Shown one piece after another: positions 22,970 to 35,873 of a stretch of 64,000 nucleotides of DNA. The notes under the pieces were generated by a model. That model made no database searches and was not told the DNA's origin. It saw nothing but the letters and a program-made list of their open reading frames with translations. The stretch's first letter is position 1, and the number at the start of each line of letters is the position of its first letter. The position numbers and the translations under genes are program-made. Source of the stretch: Sycobia sp. Sy_11 (taxonomy: Eukaryota > Arthropoda > Insecta > Hymenoptera > Epichrysomallidae); the NCBI GenBank assembly GCA_018907035.1, contig JACCIC010000028.1, forward strand, positions 124,001-188,000. The letters are read 5' to 3'.

Positions 22970-25900
22970 ATGAAATGTGAATATATCTGACGACATTAAA
23001 TTAATATTATTTTCAACTTTTTTCATTAAATAATTTTGCACAGTAGAAGCTGCTGTAATGTGAAAACTATATAAATTCTTTTCAATTTGTAAATAAGCAT
23101 AAAAGTATTTAAACGACAAATAGAAACATAATTACTATAGTTACATATAAATTAAACAAACTTAATTTAAAACAAATAAATTAAAAGTTTATGAAATAAT
23201 TTTAAAATGTTAAATGTTATAACTACATTATAGATCTTTAAATACAAAAACGTATATATTAAAATACTTGTATTTAGTTGAAAACTTAAACTGTAATTTT
23301 ATTTAAGAAACTTTTACTGTGTAGAAGTGGATTGAAAAATATACCTAAAATTTTTTATTACATATTCAATAGAATTCGCAGCTTTGCGATTTTTGTCTAG
23401 ACAGTTTGTATTTGTTAATTTCAATATTTTTGCTAATTTTATAAACATATATTAGGTATTTGATAAAGTTTTAGCTTATTAAATTTTTTTCATTATACGA
23501 AAACTAAATCCTACAAAATGAAATTATTATATCTTGTTATCATATTATCACATAGTTGTTCATTTATTTTTCAAAAGTTATTAGAGTAACGTTCAAAAAC
23601 CTTTTCATGTAAGATACAAATATGCTAAACATTTCCGACCATACAAAAATTTATAGTCATTTTACTTACAGAAAAATTGATTATGTGTCTGTTAATATTC
23701 AAATTATCTTGCTTATTAAATTCATTGAAATTAACCATAATTATTTTAAATAAATTAAAAAATCATGAAGTTGTTCAATTTTGCAAATTGCAATTTCTAT
23801 TCATACAATTGTATCTATATTGTTTAAATATTCATTATTTTACATCAAAATGTCGGAAATTCCTCCAGCTTTATAATACCATTCTGTATTTATGATATAT
23901 CACGTATCTTTGACATTATAAATTATACATGCAATTAAAAATAAATTGAAACGTGTATGCAACTACTATTCTCTCTATTAGTTAAAGATTAAAATTTTAT
24001 ATTTTAAAATTTTCATACAAAACAGATTGTTTGCCATCACATGAGATCAAAAGTATACATAAATTATAAACAGTTATTGATTCCAAATGCTTAAGAATCA
24101 TTATACAATGTTATTTGGCAAGACAATCTAGGTTTCTCAACGTGGGATGACAAGTTGAATATATTCAGTATATATTTATTTTTGCAGTATAAAAATGTTT
24201 TGTTCTTTTCTTGTAAAGAATTTGATATAATGTTAGAAATAGTCATCTTAGGTACATCTGATATTAAGTTACATTGAAATTAAGGCCAATCCTTGGTAGC
24301 ACCTCAAAATAAACTAATTATATAATTTATTATATCGCATATTATAATAATTTATTATTAATGTATTTGAAGTAATCGAAGATAAATTTTTGATGTATAA
24401 AATAAATAAAAGCGATCAACCAATTAACCCTTCAAATTAAATCATAAATTCTTAATTTAAAATTAAATTTTAATTCAGATATAAAAAAATATCTTTCTGT
24501 ATTTGTATCATTCTAAACATGTATAAAATTATTTCAAACTTCAGAGACTAGAAATTTTTTGTATAATATATATAAAGTTAAACATTTGTCATTCCTTTGA
24601 ATTTTAAGAAGTATGCTTGCTGACAGCCACTAGTATCACTTAAGCTTTCTTACAAAATAAAATAAACATCTTTAATTAATTTTATTTAAACAAAGTTACA
24701 GTGGTTAAAGGGTTAACATGTTGTCCTAACAAAATAATTAATACAGCTAAAAATTGTTTCCTAATGGAGTATTCCCAGAAATATTACTACAATCAAATAT
24801 AGTCATTATCAAAATATGCTATGGGAGTCCATCAATTATTTGAGCCAGCCCTTTTATATAAAATACCATAAATCACTGGAATTTTTTTTCTATACAATTT
24901 TAACTAATTTTCATTTCTTTCACAGTTATATCTTACATTTAGACAGTAAATAAATGAAAAATAAATTCGAGCATATGTGTATCACAAGTTTTAATCAGTG
25001 TAATGTTAATTTAAAGATCTGTAAATATATATAAATATTTTGTTATACACATACACACACTCACACACATAAACAGATTTACCCAGAATTGAGATAATAT
25101 ATTACAAAATTATAAACTGGAAGTTTTCTTGAATCTTTAAAGAATAATTATCCCATGAAAAACGAAAAATCACAAATTTATAAAATTTAGTCCAACAAAA
25201 ATACTGCACGCATAATTCATATTCTAATATATTAAAACTTAAAAAGGCGTGTGCGCTGGCGTGTATATCTGTGTGAGTCACGCCTATGAATGAGAATGTA
25301 CACATATATAATATAATTGTTTAACTATTGCTGTAACAACTTTTCTAACGTTGCTGCCTTAAATTCAACCCTTCTTATAAATACCTTTTTATTTTAGTTA
25401 TTCATACTTTATTATAGATAACCAATATTGATACTATTCAATATAATTTTAAATCAATTAACTAATAATATATTGTCATTGTTGAATAGCATCAATAAAG
25501 TAAACAAAATTATTTTGTTAGTAAATATATATCACGACAATTAATTATTAAAAATTTACTAAAACTTTTTATTACTAAAAATAATTTTCAAATAAAAGAA
25601 AAATAAAGAGATCACAAGCAAAGATTAACAAGCACTATTAAAGTTATAATCTAACTTGCATTTAGGTTAATAAAACTTTGGAAAAGTTGACATTGTTGAA
25701 TCTGAAAAGTTATATATGTATCTTAAAATCTAATGCAAAAGTAATAAGTTATTCATATTTATTTTAAACATTTCATTTTCAAAAATCTTAAAATCTTTTT
25801 TCAGCCTTAAATAATTTTTGCTTCAAATAACAAGGAAGTTTTTTTTTAATGTTATATAAATTAAAGTGTATATGTTAAATAGTAAGATACTGAATAAATA

Positions 25901-27115
25901 CTGAATTAAAATAAAAGACAATTCAATACAAAACTGTCAGACATGCAGAATAGATGTTCCCATTATATTATTTTTCAAACATACATACTTCTAGTATGAA
26001 ATCATTTTTTAAATGTGTTAATAATTGAAAATTAAAGTTAAAATGATAATAATGAACTTTTACAAGAACTTTTCAGATAAATGATGTATTTGGTGATACT
26101 ATGTAGTAATTATTTCCAATTCTTTTTTTTATTACTGAGTCTACACAAAACATAATAATATAATATACACGTTTATTTATATAAAATTAAAGTTCATATA
26201 TTGTACTATCTAAATATACAAAACTATATTTACTAAAATAAAATGTTACATTAGGAATAAAATTCCATTCTTTTTATTTTTAAATTCTTTTTATATAGAA
26301 TTCTACTTATTAATTATAAAAAGATGTTTGAATTTATTAACAAAAAAATCAGATTTTTTAAATATATTAAATGAGTTAAATTGAAAAGCAGATAGCATCA
26401 CAAATGCAAGGATTACTCCAAAGTAAATTTTCTATATGTGCTGAATTTTTCTATAAATATATAATATTTAGTAGAAATTCTTTTCAGCACAAAACCAAAA
26501 ATACCAAAAAGGATATTATAATACTAATTGCTAGTAAAATATAATTAATAAATGGATAATTACTCTTAAAACTTATTTTGTACTTGAAGCTTTCATTATA
26601 AATTGATTTATAAATTAATTATGCAAGTGTAAATGTGCATGTACTGTACTTTTCAACAAATTTAATTACAGAATTTAGTTAATTAAAATTAAATAAATTC
26701 AATATTAGAAATTTGAATACTATATGAAATGATTTTATTATGTTAATAAAATATTTATTATTTTAAAAGTATATTAATTAGTATCAACATTTAATTGAAT
26801 GATTGATTAAATTAAAATGTTGAAGAATCTTTCGTTTAAATTTAAAATAAAAGATTATCAATATTTAAATTCAATTTTTTCAAAATTCATTTAAATTATC
26901 AAATAGATATGAATAAAGTGATTAAGTTTTAAATAACGTTGATTCAAAAACAGAAAAGATTTTCGTTCTTTTTCAATAATAAATTCATTTTTTCAGATTC
27001 AAAAATGCAAAAGTAATTCTGTTAAGCAAATTAAAAACAACAAAGTCAGCAAAAAAGAAGTTTTAGATCATTGTCAATTATACTTAACAGATATATCTTT
27101 AATAAACCAATCTCT
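22970..27115. other. Gene-poor AT-rich stretch
   Basis: About 4 kb without a supported gene, RNA or transposon. Only short AT-biased frames and a small CA-rich patch at 25050-25075. Confidence 0.55.
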
Positions 27116-27316
27116 TCAAGAACTCTGATTTACTTCTGATCGTTTATATTTGATGAAATCTTTAAATAGACGGAGCCATAACTCAGTATGATCAATATTT
27201 CCTAAATCGTTATCTATGCATATTTTATTTATAAGAGTATCTGAAAAAGGCCATGGAAGTAAAGAAAATGCTAGGCGCTTATAGGTACCTGCCCATTTAT
27301 CGAAAAGATAGCATAG
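27116..27316 (-). pseudogene. Relic of a DCUN1D C-terminal region
   Basis: An open minus frame of 66 codons: LFDKW near its start, then NDLG, LWLRLFKDFIKYKRSE and a stop. It aligns in order and spacing with the end of the adjacent DCUN1D3-like protein (LDRW, DDLGVYDDAEAWPSLFDDF, VEYEND). The middle (family PRDTWNMFLNF) is replaced by unrelated-looking residues. Lies about 220 bases 3' of the intact gene in the same orientation, so it is best explained as an old tandem partial duplication. No acceptor or upstream exon was found to make it functional, though use as an alternative 3' exon cannot be excluded. Confidence 0.5.
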
Positions 27317-27536
27317 TTAAATTTGTTATACTCCCTACTTATTAGTTGGGAAAAGGCTATTTCAGGCTTTTTCTTTTAGTAAGGATAAAGAAGATGAATG
27401 TTCAGGCATTATAGCAAAGCATCTATCTTCTTTGATGAACAGGTACACATGGCATCTGATGTAAGAATTGTTCATCAACTGCATTTATGCTGTGATGAGC
27501 AGTTCTGGCATGAAACGCCTGACGTTTTCGAACCTT

Positions 27537-28895
27537 CTATAAATTATTCTCAACAGGTGAATCTTTAATAAATTCATCTTTTGTAATGTTCTGATTCATC
27601 TGGTCATTTTCATATTCTACAAAATCATCAAATAGACTGGGCCATGCTTCAGCATCGTCATAAACTCCTAAATCGTCACCTATACTTTCAGCAAAATTCA
27701 AAAACATGTTCCATGTATCCCGCGGTATTCCTCTAACATGATGATACTCCAGAAATTTAAGCCATCTATCTAGAAGTGGAGGCTTACGAATTGTGAAAAC
27801 AAGCCTCCAGAGAACAATGGCCATATCAGCAGGCAAAATACGTTGACCTGAGCTGACGTCAAGTCCAAAACGGAATGTAAATCTATATAGATCTTTAAAT
27901 AACTCGCTATTTGTTTTAAGTTCTTCCACGATTTCGGGTAATTGGAGTTGAATACCGCATATACTATCTACTTTCATAGATTTCAAACCTTGAATAAATT
28001 CGTCACGTGTGAACTGACACATTTGTTCAGCATTTAATTTCCATGCAAGCACCAGCACTTTAAATTCATCTGGAGATAACTGAAGATCCTGGCAAAGTCG
28101 CTCAATTCCATCCGCTAATATAATATCCTCATGTAAGTCCTATAATATGAAAGTAATAAAATATTAAAAAACAAATTGAAAAATCATTATCAAAATTGAA
28201 TATTTATTTATCAAAATTAATGTTGTGTAAAATTAAAGTTCATAATCGCATCTTAATCATCAATTTGTAAATTTCAGTTAAGCAATTTATTTAAATGTGA
28301 TTTGGAAATAAATACTGCTTATTATCTATACAATTTAAAATTTTGGTAATTGTATAATGATGTCTAATTTCAACTTTACAATTTGATTATATATATTAAT
28401 TACTTTGTTGATCTGAAAGTTAAATTTATTCAAGTTTATTAACCTGCTTCAAATAATTAGCTACTTTTTTAAAGCATTTGTGTCTATATAAAATGCATAG
28501 AAAAAAACATTTTTAATTAAGCACATGTTAATAAAAATAATAATTAAGCCAAACTTATATTTTTGTATAAATTACTTTGTAGGGAGTACCTTATATTGGT
28601 CAAAAAGGGAATTGATTTTGTTTTCTAAAGGTTCTTTTTGTTGTTTAAAATCACTCGTTGAATTGAGGCCACTATTTGTTCCTGATCTTCCTAATGGTGG
28701 CAATCGTGAATAGAAGCCACGAGATAAACACAAATTATTTTGTATTATAGGTACAGAACCACAATTATCTGATCCTACTCCATTAAAAGTTGTCATTGTA
28801 CTTAATGATGTCTTTTTATTTCCATTAAGATGACATTCTGTAGTTGTATAAGAATCAAGACTTGCACTTTGTGGAAACAATGTATGTAACTCCAT
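27537..28895 (-). CDS. DCUN1D3: DCN1-like protein 3 (DCUN1D3-type NEDD8 co-E3)
   Basis: Two coding exons, 28895-28590 and 28139-27537, phase 0 joint, 302 aa. The potentiating-neddylation (PONY) domain binds cullins and the NEDD8 E2 to promote cullin neddylation. Seen: SLFDQYK at the exon end joined to DLHEDIILADGIERLCQDLQ, then VLVLAWKLNAEQMCQFTRDE, LYRFTFRFGLDVSSGQR, AIVLWRLVFT, RDTWNMFLNF, DDLGVYDDAEAWPSLFDDFV. Length and the GLDVSSGQR block point to the DCUN1D3 branch. Vertebrate DCUN1D3 starts Met-Gly and is myristoylated; this one starts MELHTLF, so lipid anchoring through Gly2 is absent unless an upstream exon is used (an acceptor-like TTAATTAG lies a few bases before the ATG, implying a 5' UTR exon). 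Confidence 0.92.
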
Positions 28896-29714
28896 TATTT
28901 CTAATTAAAAAATAAATTAGTAATAAATTTTTTTTTCATTACTCATAAGCAAAGTATTAATCAAAACTGATTAAAATTTCTACTTCGAAATCGATAAAAA
29001 ATATTTGAAAATCATTATCTACCATCTTTGTGCTCCAAAATAGTTGACTGGTTGGTAGTAGTTGGTGTGGGAGGCACCTTAAAACATGAAAAGCAGTTTC
29101 CCATTGATGCTGTCTGTATACAATAACAACAATTACTCCTTGCATCAGTGATTCAGTCTTACATTCGCAGTCTTAATCAAATTCTAAAAAAATATTTTAA
29201 TAAATAAAATTAAATCTAATCGCTAATATAATAATTTTTGAAATTTATCTCTCTAACAATAAATTTTTTGAGGAGCTTGTTGATTTATAATTTATATTGA
29301 TAATATATAAAAAAATATACAATCTAGTAATGCTGGATAAAAATTTATTGAATTACCTATTTTGATATAGTCATAAAAACCATAAATAAAAATAAGTGAC
29401 TTAGCAAAACTTATTTTGAATAATCACTGTTGATGTTCAGCCATTTTAACTGTTTTTGCTTTGTATATATTTAATTTATATTTTATATCTTAAATATTTT
29501 TAACGATTTAATTTGTTGGATCCACAATTTACATAAATTGTAATATAAAGTCCTAATTTTTCATATTAATTATATATTTAAAAATTTTGTCTTTTTAATG
29601 ACCTTTGTATGCTATGCTAAAATATTTTAAAAGAATATAAGTTTTTTAAAATTCTATAAGAATTTAAAAACATGACAAGGATAAAATTTTATAATCAATT
29701 ATAACAATTCAAAA
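28896..29714. other. 5' side of DCUN1D3-like gene, no other gene seen
   Basis: Presumably 5' UTR intron and intergenic DNA. The minus frame at 28957-29145 shows no family feature and is not called. Confidence 0.4.
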
Positions 29715-29925
29715 TAACCAAAATAATAAATATTTTTATCGATCTTACAGTTTTTATAATATAATATATTAACTAAAATAATGACAGTCAGACTGTGCTT
29801 GTTTATTATCACCATGAAGAATCTGAAATAAAACTTATTACTAAAAACTTATTATTGTCATTATTCTAGTTCATATATTATATTATAAAGACTGTAAGAC
29901 AAATAAAAATATTTATTAATTTAAT
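29715..29925 (+). mobile_element. MITE-like repeat, copy C, with long terminal inverted repeats
   Basis: About 210 bases with terminal inverted repeats: AATAAATATTTTTATCGATC followed by TTACAGT at the left, and ACTGTAAGAC followed by AAATAAAAATATTTATTAAT at the right, with more inward pairing (ATAATATATTAACT / AGTTCATATATTAT). The interior carries TGACAGTCAGACTGT as in copy B. The inverted ends and lack of coding capacity make this the clearest evidence that the family is MITE-like. Confidence 0.7.
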
Positions 29926-31180
29926 TCAAAACAGTCGACATAAGTACAATATTAAAATTTAAAATAACCAAACATTACCCGAGAAGAGAAAAATATCTTA
30001 CTATTATTAAAAACTTTTTGACCTATAATGGATCTGTAGCCTTCTTCTAAACATCACTTATTAAGTCTTTATATTGAAAATTGGACTAATATAAGTTCTT
30101 GCAGTTAAATTTCTGTAATAAGGAAATAATAAAAGAAAATTTTGATTGTACACTGTTTTTATCATATTATACATATAATAAATTGAGCAATTGAAGCCTA
30201 CTTGTTGTTGCATTGTTGTTTCTATCAAAGGCACCACTAAAATTTATCTCATTTGTTTTGAAAATACATATAACTTATTATAAGTTGAAACAGAAAGTGT
30301 GATAAATGGTATCAACAAATAATAATGTATAAATAAAAATAACGAAGAGCTGAAAAATAATCACATGTTATTTATGACTTTTCTCATTTATTACTACTCA
30401 CAAAGTCTCAGATTTTGACAGAAATTAAGAAATAAACTCACGATTTATAAATTTCCAGATTAACCTAATTCATTGAATTTTATCAACGAAAACATTCATG
30501 GCTCTTTATTTGTCTATTTCACTTGCTCTTTCTACTCATATCTTTAAACGTCATTATTTTTTCTGCCTTCTTGTCACATTTTCTTTTAATTGATTGTCTC
30601 CAGTAATAACTGACTTTTCTGATTATTTGTTTTGGACCAATTATTTTTAACTGTAAGTAATATTTTATTAATACCTAAAAATGTATGTAAGTGATGTGGT
30701 ATACCCAAGGTACTATGTCAATTTTACCAGAGAAAAAACTCCATTTCTCTACTCCTGCTGTTTTTACTTTAAGACTTTAAGTGCTTTAAAGGGACTAACA
30801 TATATAGTGACATTTAAAGCTATACCTATACGATGACAATGATGCCATCCCCATCCCCATCCGTAACGTATTATGTATCCGCGGTGCCGATCATATATAG
30901 ACAAAGATAAAAAAAGAGATTGTCAACGTCTCTCTACGATGTCAAATATATATCGGGGCGAATCGAAAGCGTCAATCTGTGGCGACTTAAATATAATATG
31001 CGACACTAGTGGTGAAGAGGAGAACTAAAAAAATGGCATCCATGGGCGTTACAGAAGTACTCGAAAGTATGGCTTAGATTAGTAAAATTTCGAAGTTGTT
31101 TTAAAAATAAAAGAAAATTGAAAATTACTGAAATATCTAAAAGTACAGCATAAAAAGTTTTATACCAGAGTGAAGGTTGT
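29926..31180. other. Intergenic, with a short GC-rich patch
   Basis: AT-rich except about 30840-31020 (CCGCGGTGCCGATC, ATCGGGGCGAATCG), which may be the promoter region of the minus-strand DCUN1D3-like gene. No coding frame supported. Confidence 0.4.
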
Positions 31181-31334
31181 TGTTTTGTATTGAGGTAGGG
31201 AAATATCAATTGCGGTTATTGCAAATGGATTTGCTACTTCTTCTTTTTTAATTAAATAAAAGAAGACTATTTTCTTAACACAAACTTTATTAGAAATATA
31301 GAACAGTAGTGAAGCGATGTTGATTTGTTGGTAG
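31181..31334 (-). repeat. BEL/Pao 3' LTR, truncated by gypsy insertion
   Basis: Matches 39972-40125 with about four mismatches, then switches exactly into TGTCGGGAACGG, the end of the gypsy LTR. The remaining 200 bases of the BEL LTR are not found beyond the gypsy copy. Confidence 0.85.
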
Positions 31335-31673
31335 TGTCGGGAACGGATATATTTTTGTATATAATAAATATATCCACCACCGCACGACTCCATAGTGCGG
31401 CTTAACACTCGCCCGATCATACGCGAGAGATAAATTGAGGAAAGGTAGGATTTGCTCGGATTCAAATAATTGCCAAAACAAAAACGAGTCTACGTCCGAC
31501 TAATATATGTTGCTTTATTTTACGTGTATATACAGACGTGCGTGCATTTTTAAGCAGCTACACGACAAGACTAAACTAACTGTAGCGCGGATGTGCTTCG
31601 CTGCCTCTGCTACCCCCACTTTCGGTAGTGAGGGCGCTCGTGGCGTGGTTATGTGGAGGATGTAATCCCCACA
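31335..31673 (-). repeat. Gypsy 3' LTR
   Basis: Runs from minus-strand TGTGGGGATTAC (31673) to CCGTTCCCGACA (31335), TG...CA ends. Preceded on the minus strand by a polypurine tract GAGGGGGAGACA at 31674-31685, the usual plus-strand primer. Confidence 0.75.
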
Positions 31674-31953
31674 TGTCTCCCCCTCAAATTGAGATTTTTG
31701 CGACTATATACAAAGGAAAAATCTTAAATTTCATGGTTCTTATAACTACATGATGTTAATCTATTCCTGCTATCTTGGCGCTAGCACGCATAGGGCCACG
31801 CGGTTGTGACAACTACCATCCCTTCAGGATAATGAGCTTCTCATGGATTCGCCTTACAGGCGTAATTCGGGGCTCACGTATCTGTAACAGAAATTTTTGT
31901 GGAAAAAAAAATTAGTGCCTTGCGGTACGTAGTCCCTACTCTAGCTATAGGAG

Positions 31954-33393
31954 TTACTCTAGCTGGCGGCTCCTACGTCGCCGCAGATTATTCAGGCGGT
32001 ACCGTTTTCCCCTAGGTGCTGCAGTATTGGTTTTTATGAGCGAACGCGCGGGAGGGTCTGCTCCGGGCGGTCCAGGAGATTGGTCCCGACGCGGTATGGT
32101 TTCATCGTCGTTGGACGAGTCGCGGAACTCGTTTTCGTATACTGGGTCTTCTGTCTCGTCCTCGTGATCGGAATCGTCGCGTATCGTTAGCGCGTCCTCG
32201 TCACGGTCGAGCCTGTCAGTCGGGATTGAGGGTTCAGTGCAAGAGAGGCGCTGGAACTCCTCATGGAACGAGGTATCGCGTGGGGTAGATGGCCGACGCG
32301 ATCCGTTGTTACTTCCCCCGAATACGACGTAATCTTCTTCTTCTATGAAGAAGGCGGATACGGTACGCGTGTTTCCGTGGACGTCGATAATAAAATCCTT
32401 ACCGTCGTAGCTTCGGTCGATAACCTTATACGGTCCCGAGTACGGACGGTGAAGGGGTGTTTTCTTTCCTCCCCATTGTAAAAAGACGTGGGAGCAGCCG
32501 CGAAGCTCTTTGAATAAAAAGGGCTTGGTCCCGTCCTTGTGCTGTACGGGCACAGGTTTAACGCGATTCATGTATACCTTCAGCTCGGTGAGGAAAATCC
32601 GGTCGTCGGGCTCGTAACCCTGGTCGGTGTAAAAGGCGCCAGGCATACGGAGCATTGTACCGTACAGGTATTCCGCGGGACCGGCTCCTACGCTCGTACG
32701 TATGCGAGAGCGTAGGCCCAGTAATACGGTCGGTAGCAGGCGGGGCCACTCGGGGTCGTCGCCGTGACACCTAAAAGCTGCTTTTAAGTCCCGGTGCCAC
32801 CGCTCTACCATTCTGTTCACGGCGGAGTGATATGCGGAGGTGCGAATACGTTCGTATCCCGCGAAGTCGAGTAACTCTTTAAAGAGTTGTGCTTCGAATT
32901 GCGTACCTTGGTCAGTCGTTATTCGGATCGGCACGCCGAATCTCGCGATGTATCCACGTATTGTAAAACGCAAATGCTACGGATTGGGCGGTTATTTCGC
33001 GGAGAAGTATAGCCTCTGGCCACCTGGTGAACCGATCCACCATGGTGAGCAAGTGCGTGTAACCCTCGTAGTTCGGTAACGGGCCCACAATATCAAGGTA
33101 CACGTGCTCGAACCTACTGTCCGGTGCGATGAAGTGCGATGGCAACGGGTGGTTGTGCCTGGTCGTTTTTGCCGCTTGGCACGCGATGCAGTTTTTGCAA
33201 AAACGAGCGATATCGCGGAACATATCGGGCTAAACGTACTGTTGGCGCAGTAACCGATCGGTCACTTTGCCACTTGGGTAGGCATTATTGTGAAAGAGAG
33301 CTATTAGCTTCTCTCACATGTCACCCGGGATATATGGTCGAACTGTGTCGCCTTTTATATCACAGTAAAACGGCGTATGGTCCGGGTCGTTAA
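31954..33393 (-). pseudogene. Gypsy integrase region
   Basis: Zinc-binding CKNCIACQAAKTTRH, then catalytic core in two overlapping frames: VYLDIVGPLP (first Asp) and DRFTRWPEA in the frame ending about 32912, and TTDQGTQFE (second Asp), SAYHSAVNRMVERWHRDLKA (Glu) in the frame 32973-31954. The DDE residues all survive but a frameshift at about 32950 separates them, and a TAG at 33230-33232 sits where the family usually has Trp (before PDMFRD). The long C-terminal tail is acidic, then ends in Arg-rich RGKRYRLNNLRRRRSRQLE. Confidence 0.87.
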
Positions 33394-33399
33394 ATGTGA

Positions 33400-35038
33400 T
33401 TTGCTTAAGTTTTAGGGGATGCGATCTGTCGCGTAGTATGCGGTATATTTCAGTATCGTCATCCTGTCTCGGTGCAAGGGTCTTGGCATCGAACAGTGTA
33501 GGTAGTCTGAACGCGTTAACGCAAGCGCGAACGCGACGAACCTCAGGATCGTAATCGTTCCAGCTGTCGTGCCAGTTAAGCATCGTAGGAATGCAAAAGC
33601 ATTCTTAAAGCGAGATAGCGCGTCCGCGACGGGGTTTTCTGTGCCCGGTCGGTATGTGATGCGCAGGTTGAACTGCCCAAGGTACGTTACCTGTCTGGAG
33701 CGAATTGCAGGGTCTTCGTCCTGCGATTGCGCGAGGGCGTACACGACGGTTTGTGATCTGTTACCACGTCGAAGGTTCGGTCTTCGAGGTAATAGAAAAA
33801 TTTTTTAACCGCATAATATATCGCGGTGAGTTCGCGATCGTACGTACTGTATTTCGACTGCGCGGGGTTGAAGTTCTTGCTGAAAAACGCAAGTGGTTGC
33901 CATAGGTCGCCGGTCTTTTGTTCGAGCGCGGCTCCCATGGCGATCTCGGACGCGTCGGTGACTAGCCTGATCTCGGCGTCGAGTGAGGGGAAAACGGTTT
34001 CCGGCACGTTGGCGAGCTGTTGCTTACAGCGTTCGAACGCGGTGTTACCGGCCGTGTCCCATGAGATAGGGCGCGAATCTTTTTTCGAGGCCCCTTTTAG
34101 ATACCGCAATAGCGGCTCTTGTATCACCACGGCGTGTGGGATTGACGCGCGGTAGAAATTAACCATGCCGAGAAAACGACGCAATTCGGTTGCGTTCTTA
34201 GGCTTGGGGAAATCGCGGACAGCGGCCACCTTTTCAGGTGTCGGCTTGAATCCGTTCACGTTTATGACGTGACCCAGAAATTCGAGCTCCGGCTGCCCGA
34301 GATTACATTTGTCTATGTTAAGGCGCATCCGGAACTTGTCTAGGCGCGCCATAACAGATCGCGCTTGTGCTGCTCCTCGTCGGTCGAGGCGATCAGAATG
34401 TCGTCAACGAACACGAAGGCGCATCGCAGGTCCCCTAACGCGCTATCGATATACTGCTGAAACGTTTGTGCCGCATTTTTGAAACCGAACGACTTAACGT
34501 TAAATTTGAATAGGCCGAAAGGGGTGATTACCGCAGTCCTTTCTCTATCCTCCTCTGCTACGGGGATTTGATAAAAGGCTTTGTGAAGGTCTAGTTTTGA
34601 AAATACGGATTTCCCGTTAAGGAGAGTGGGAAAGTCCTTAAGGTGGGGTAAGGGGTACTTATCAGGGGTGGTTACACTATTCAGTCTACTGTAGTCGCCA
34701 CAGATTCTCCAATCAGCGTCTTTTTTCTTAACCATGTGAATGAGAGATGCCCAGGGGCTTTTAGAGGGGCGGATGATGCCTTTTTGCATCAGCTCTTCGA
34801 ACTGAGCTTTAGCTGCCTCAAGTTTCTCCGGGCTCAGCCGTCGCGCACGTTGGCTGAGTGGAGGACCCGTGGTTGCTATGTGGTGGTAAACACCACGATC
34901 AATTAGCTCCTCGTCCTGCTCAGTCCCGAAGACGCGCGGAAATTTCTGTAAAACGGCGGCGTACGGACAGGCGAGGTTGATCGCGAGTACTGATGGGGTG
35001 TTCGTAATTTTAGCGTTACAACGAACACACTCATCCAT
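33400..35038 (-). pseudogene. Gypsy reverse transcriptase and RNase H
   Basis: RT frame 35038-34340: LDLHKAFYQIPV, TPFGLFKFN, and active-site FVFVDDILIAS. The next frame, 34352-33687, carries GHVINVNGFKPTPEKV, RRFLGMVNFYR, then RNase H with VTDASEIAMGAALEQ and YSTYDRELTAIYYAVKKF and TDHKP, where the frame slips again; NPVADALSRF follows in a third frame (about 33620). Two frameshifts (near 34345 and 33715) break a single pol. Confidence 0.9.
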
Positions 35039-35130
35039 ATCTTTTCGTAGGAGCTTCAGTAACTTTAAGTCCGGGATTAGGTGATACTTCGCTAAGAAAT
35101 CACTCCCGATGATCGGTATCTCGACATCCG

Positions 35131-35457
35131 CTACAATGAATTTCCATGATAAGGTTTCGCGAAATCTATGTTTAATTTTTTTGTGCCGAACGTTTTGATC
35201 CTTGATCCGTTCACCGCGAAGAGAGTAAATGGCTCTTTGGGGGAATCGGTCTCAACACAAGCAGAAGGTACGACGGACATGTCGGCGCCGGTGACTATCA
35301 AGAAGGATAGCCCGGTCGCTCGGTCCTTAGCGATGAGGCGCTTAGAAAATACCAACGCGATCTCCGCCTCTAGAGCATCGCGCTTTATTCGTTTCCCGAA
35401 GCCGTGTGCGAGTTCGCGGCCGATAAATCGGGGTAACGTATGCATTGCGGATTGCAA
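35131..35457 (-). pseudogene. Gypsy aspartic protease with catalytic Asp lost
   Basis: Frame reads KDRATGLSFLIVTGADMSVV. Retroviral-type proteases need D-T/S-G; here the first residue is Val (codon GTC at 35295-35293), one base from GAC. The rest of the motif and the downstream FAVNGSRIKTFGTKKL flap-like region are intact. Confidence 0.75.
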
Positions 35458-35873
35458 TATTCGGCTGCTTTGCCGTAGTCGAAATGCGATTGACAGAAAC
35501 CGTTGATAATTTTTGGGGTTTTCCGCGATTCTGGCTTGGCAGAATTTTTGATGCGGTTAACGCCCGCGTCCGCCGTTCTTCCATTTGTATGAACTTGCGG
35601 TTTGCTCGGAGTATTTTGTGGAGGTCTCGCGGTCGGATTTGATTCTCTGTACGGTTGGCGGTGGAATGATCTGGTGGTGCCTGATCGTTTCAGGTCCCCG
35701 ATCTCCCTTCTTAACCGTTCGAGCTCGCGTGAAACGGCATTTTTGTTCTGTGTCTCTGTGCGTGTATGATCGTCTTCATGGTAGACATCGAATACTTTGT
35801 CCGCGTGTTCTGGTGTTTGATCATCGTCATCGTTGATGATTGCGCATTGATTATACTTCGGAAGGCCGGACCG

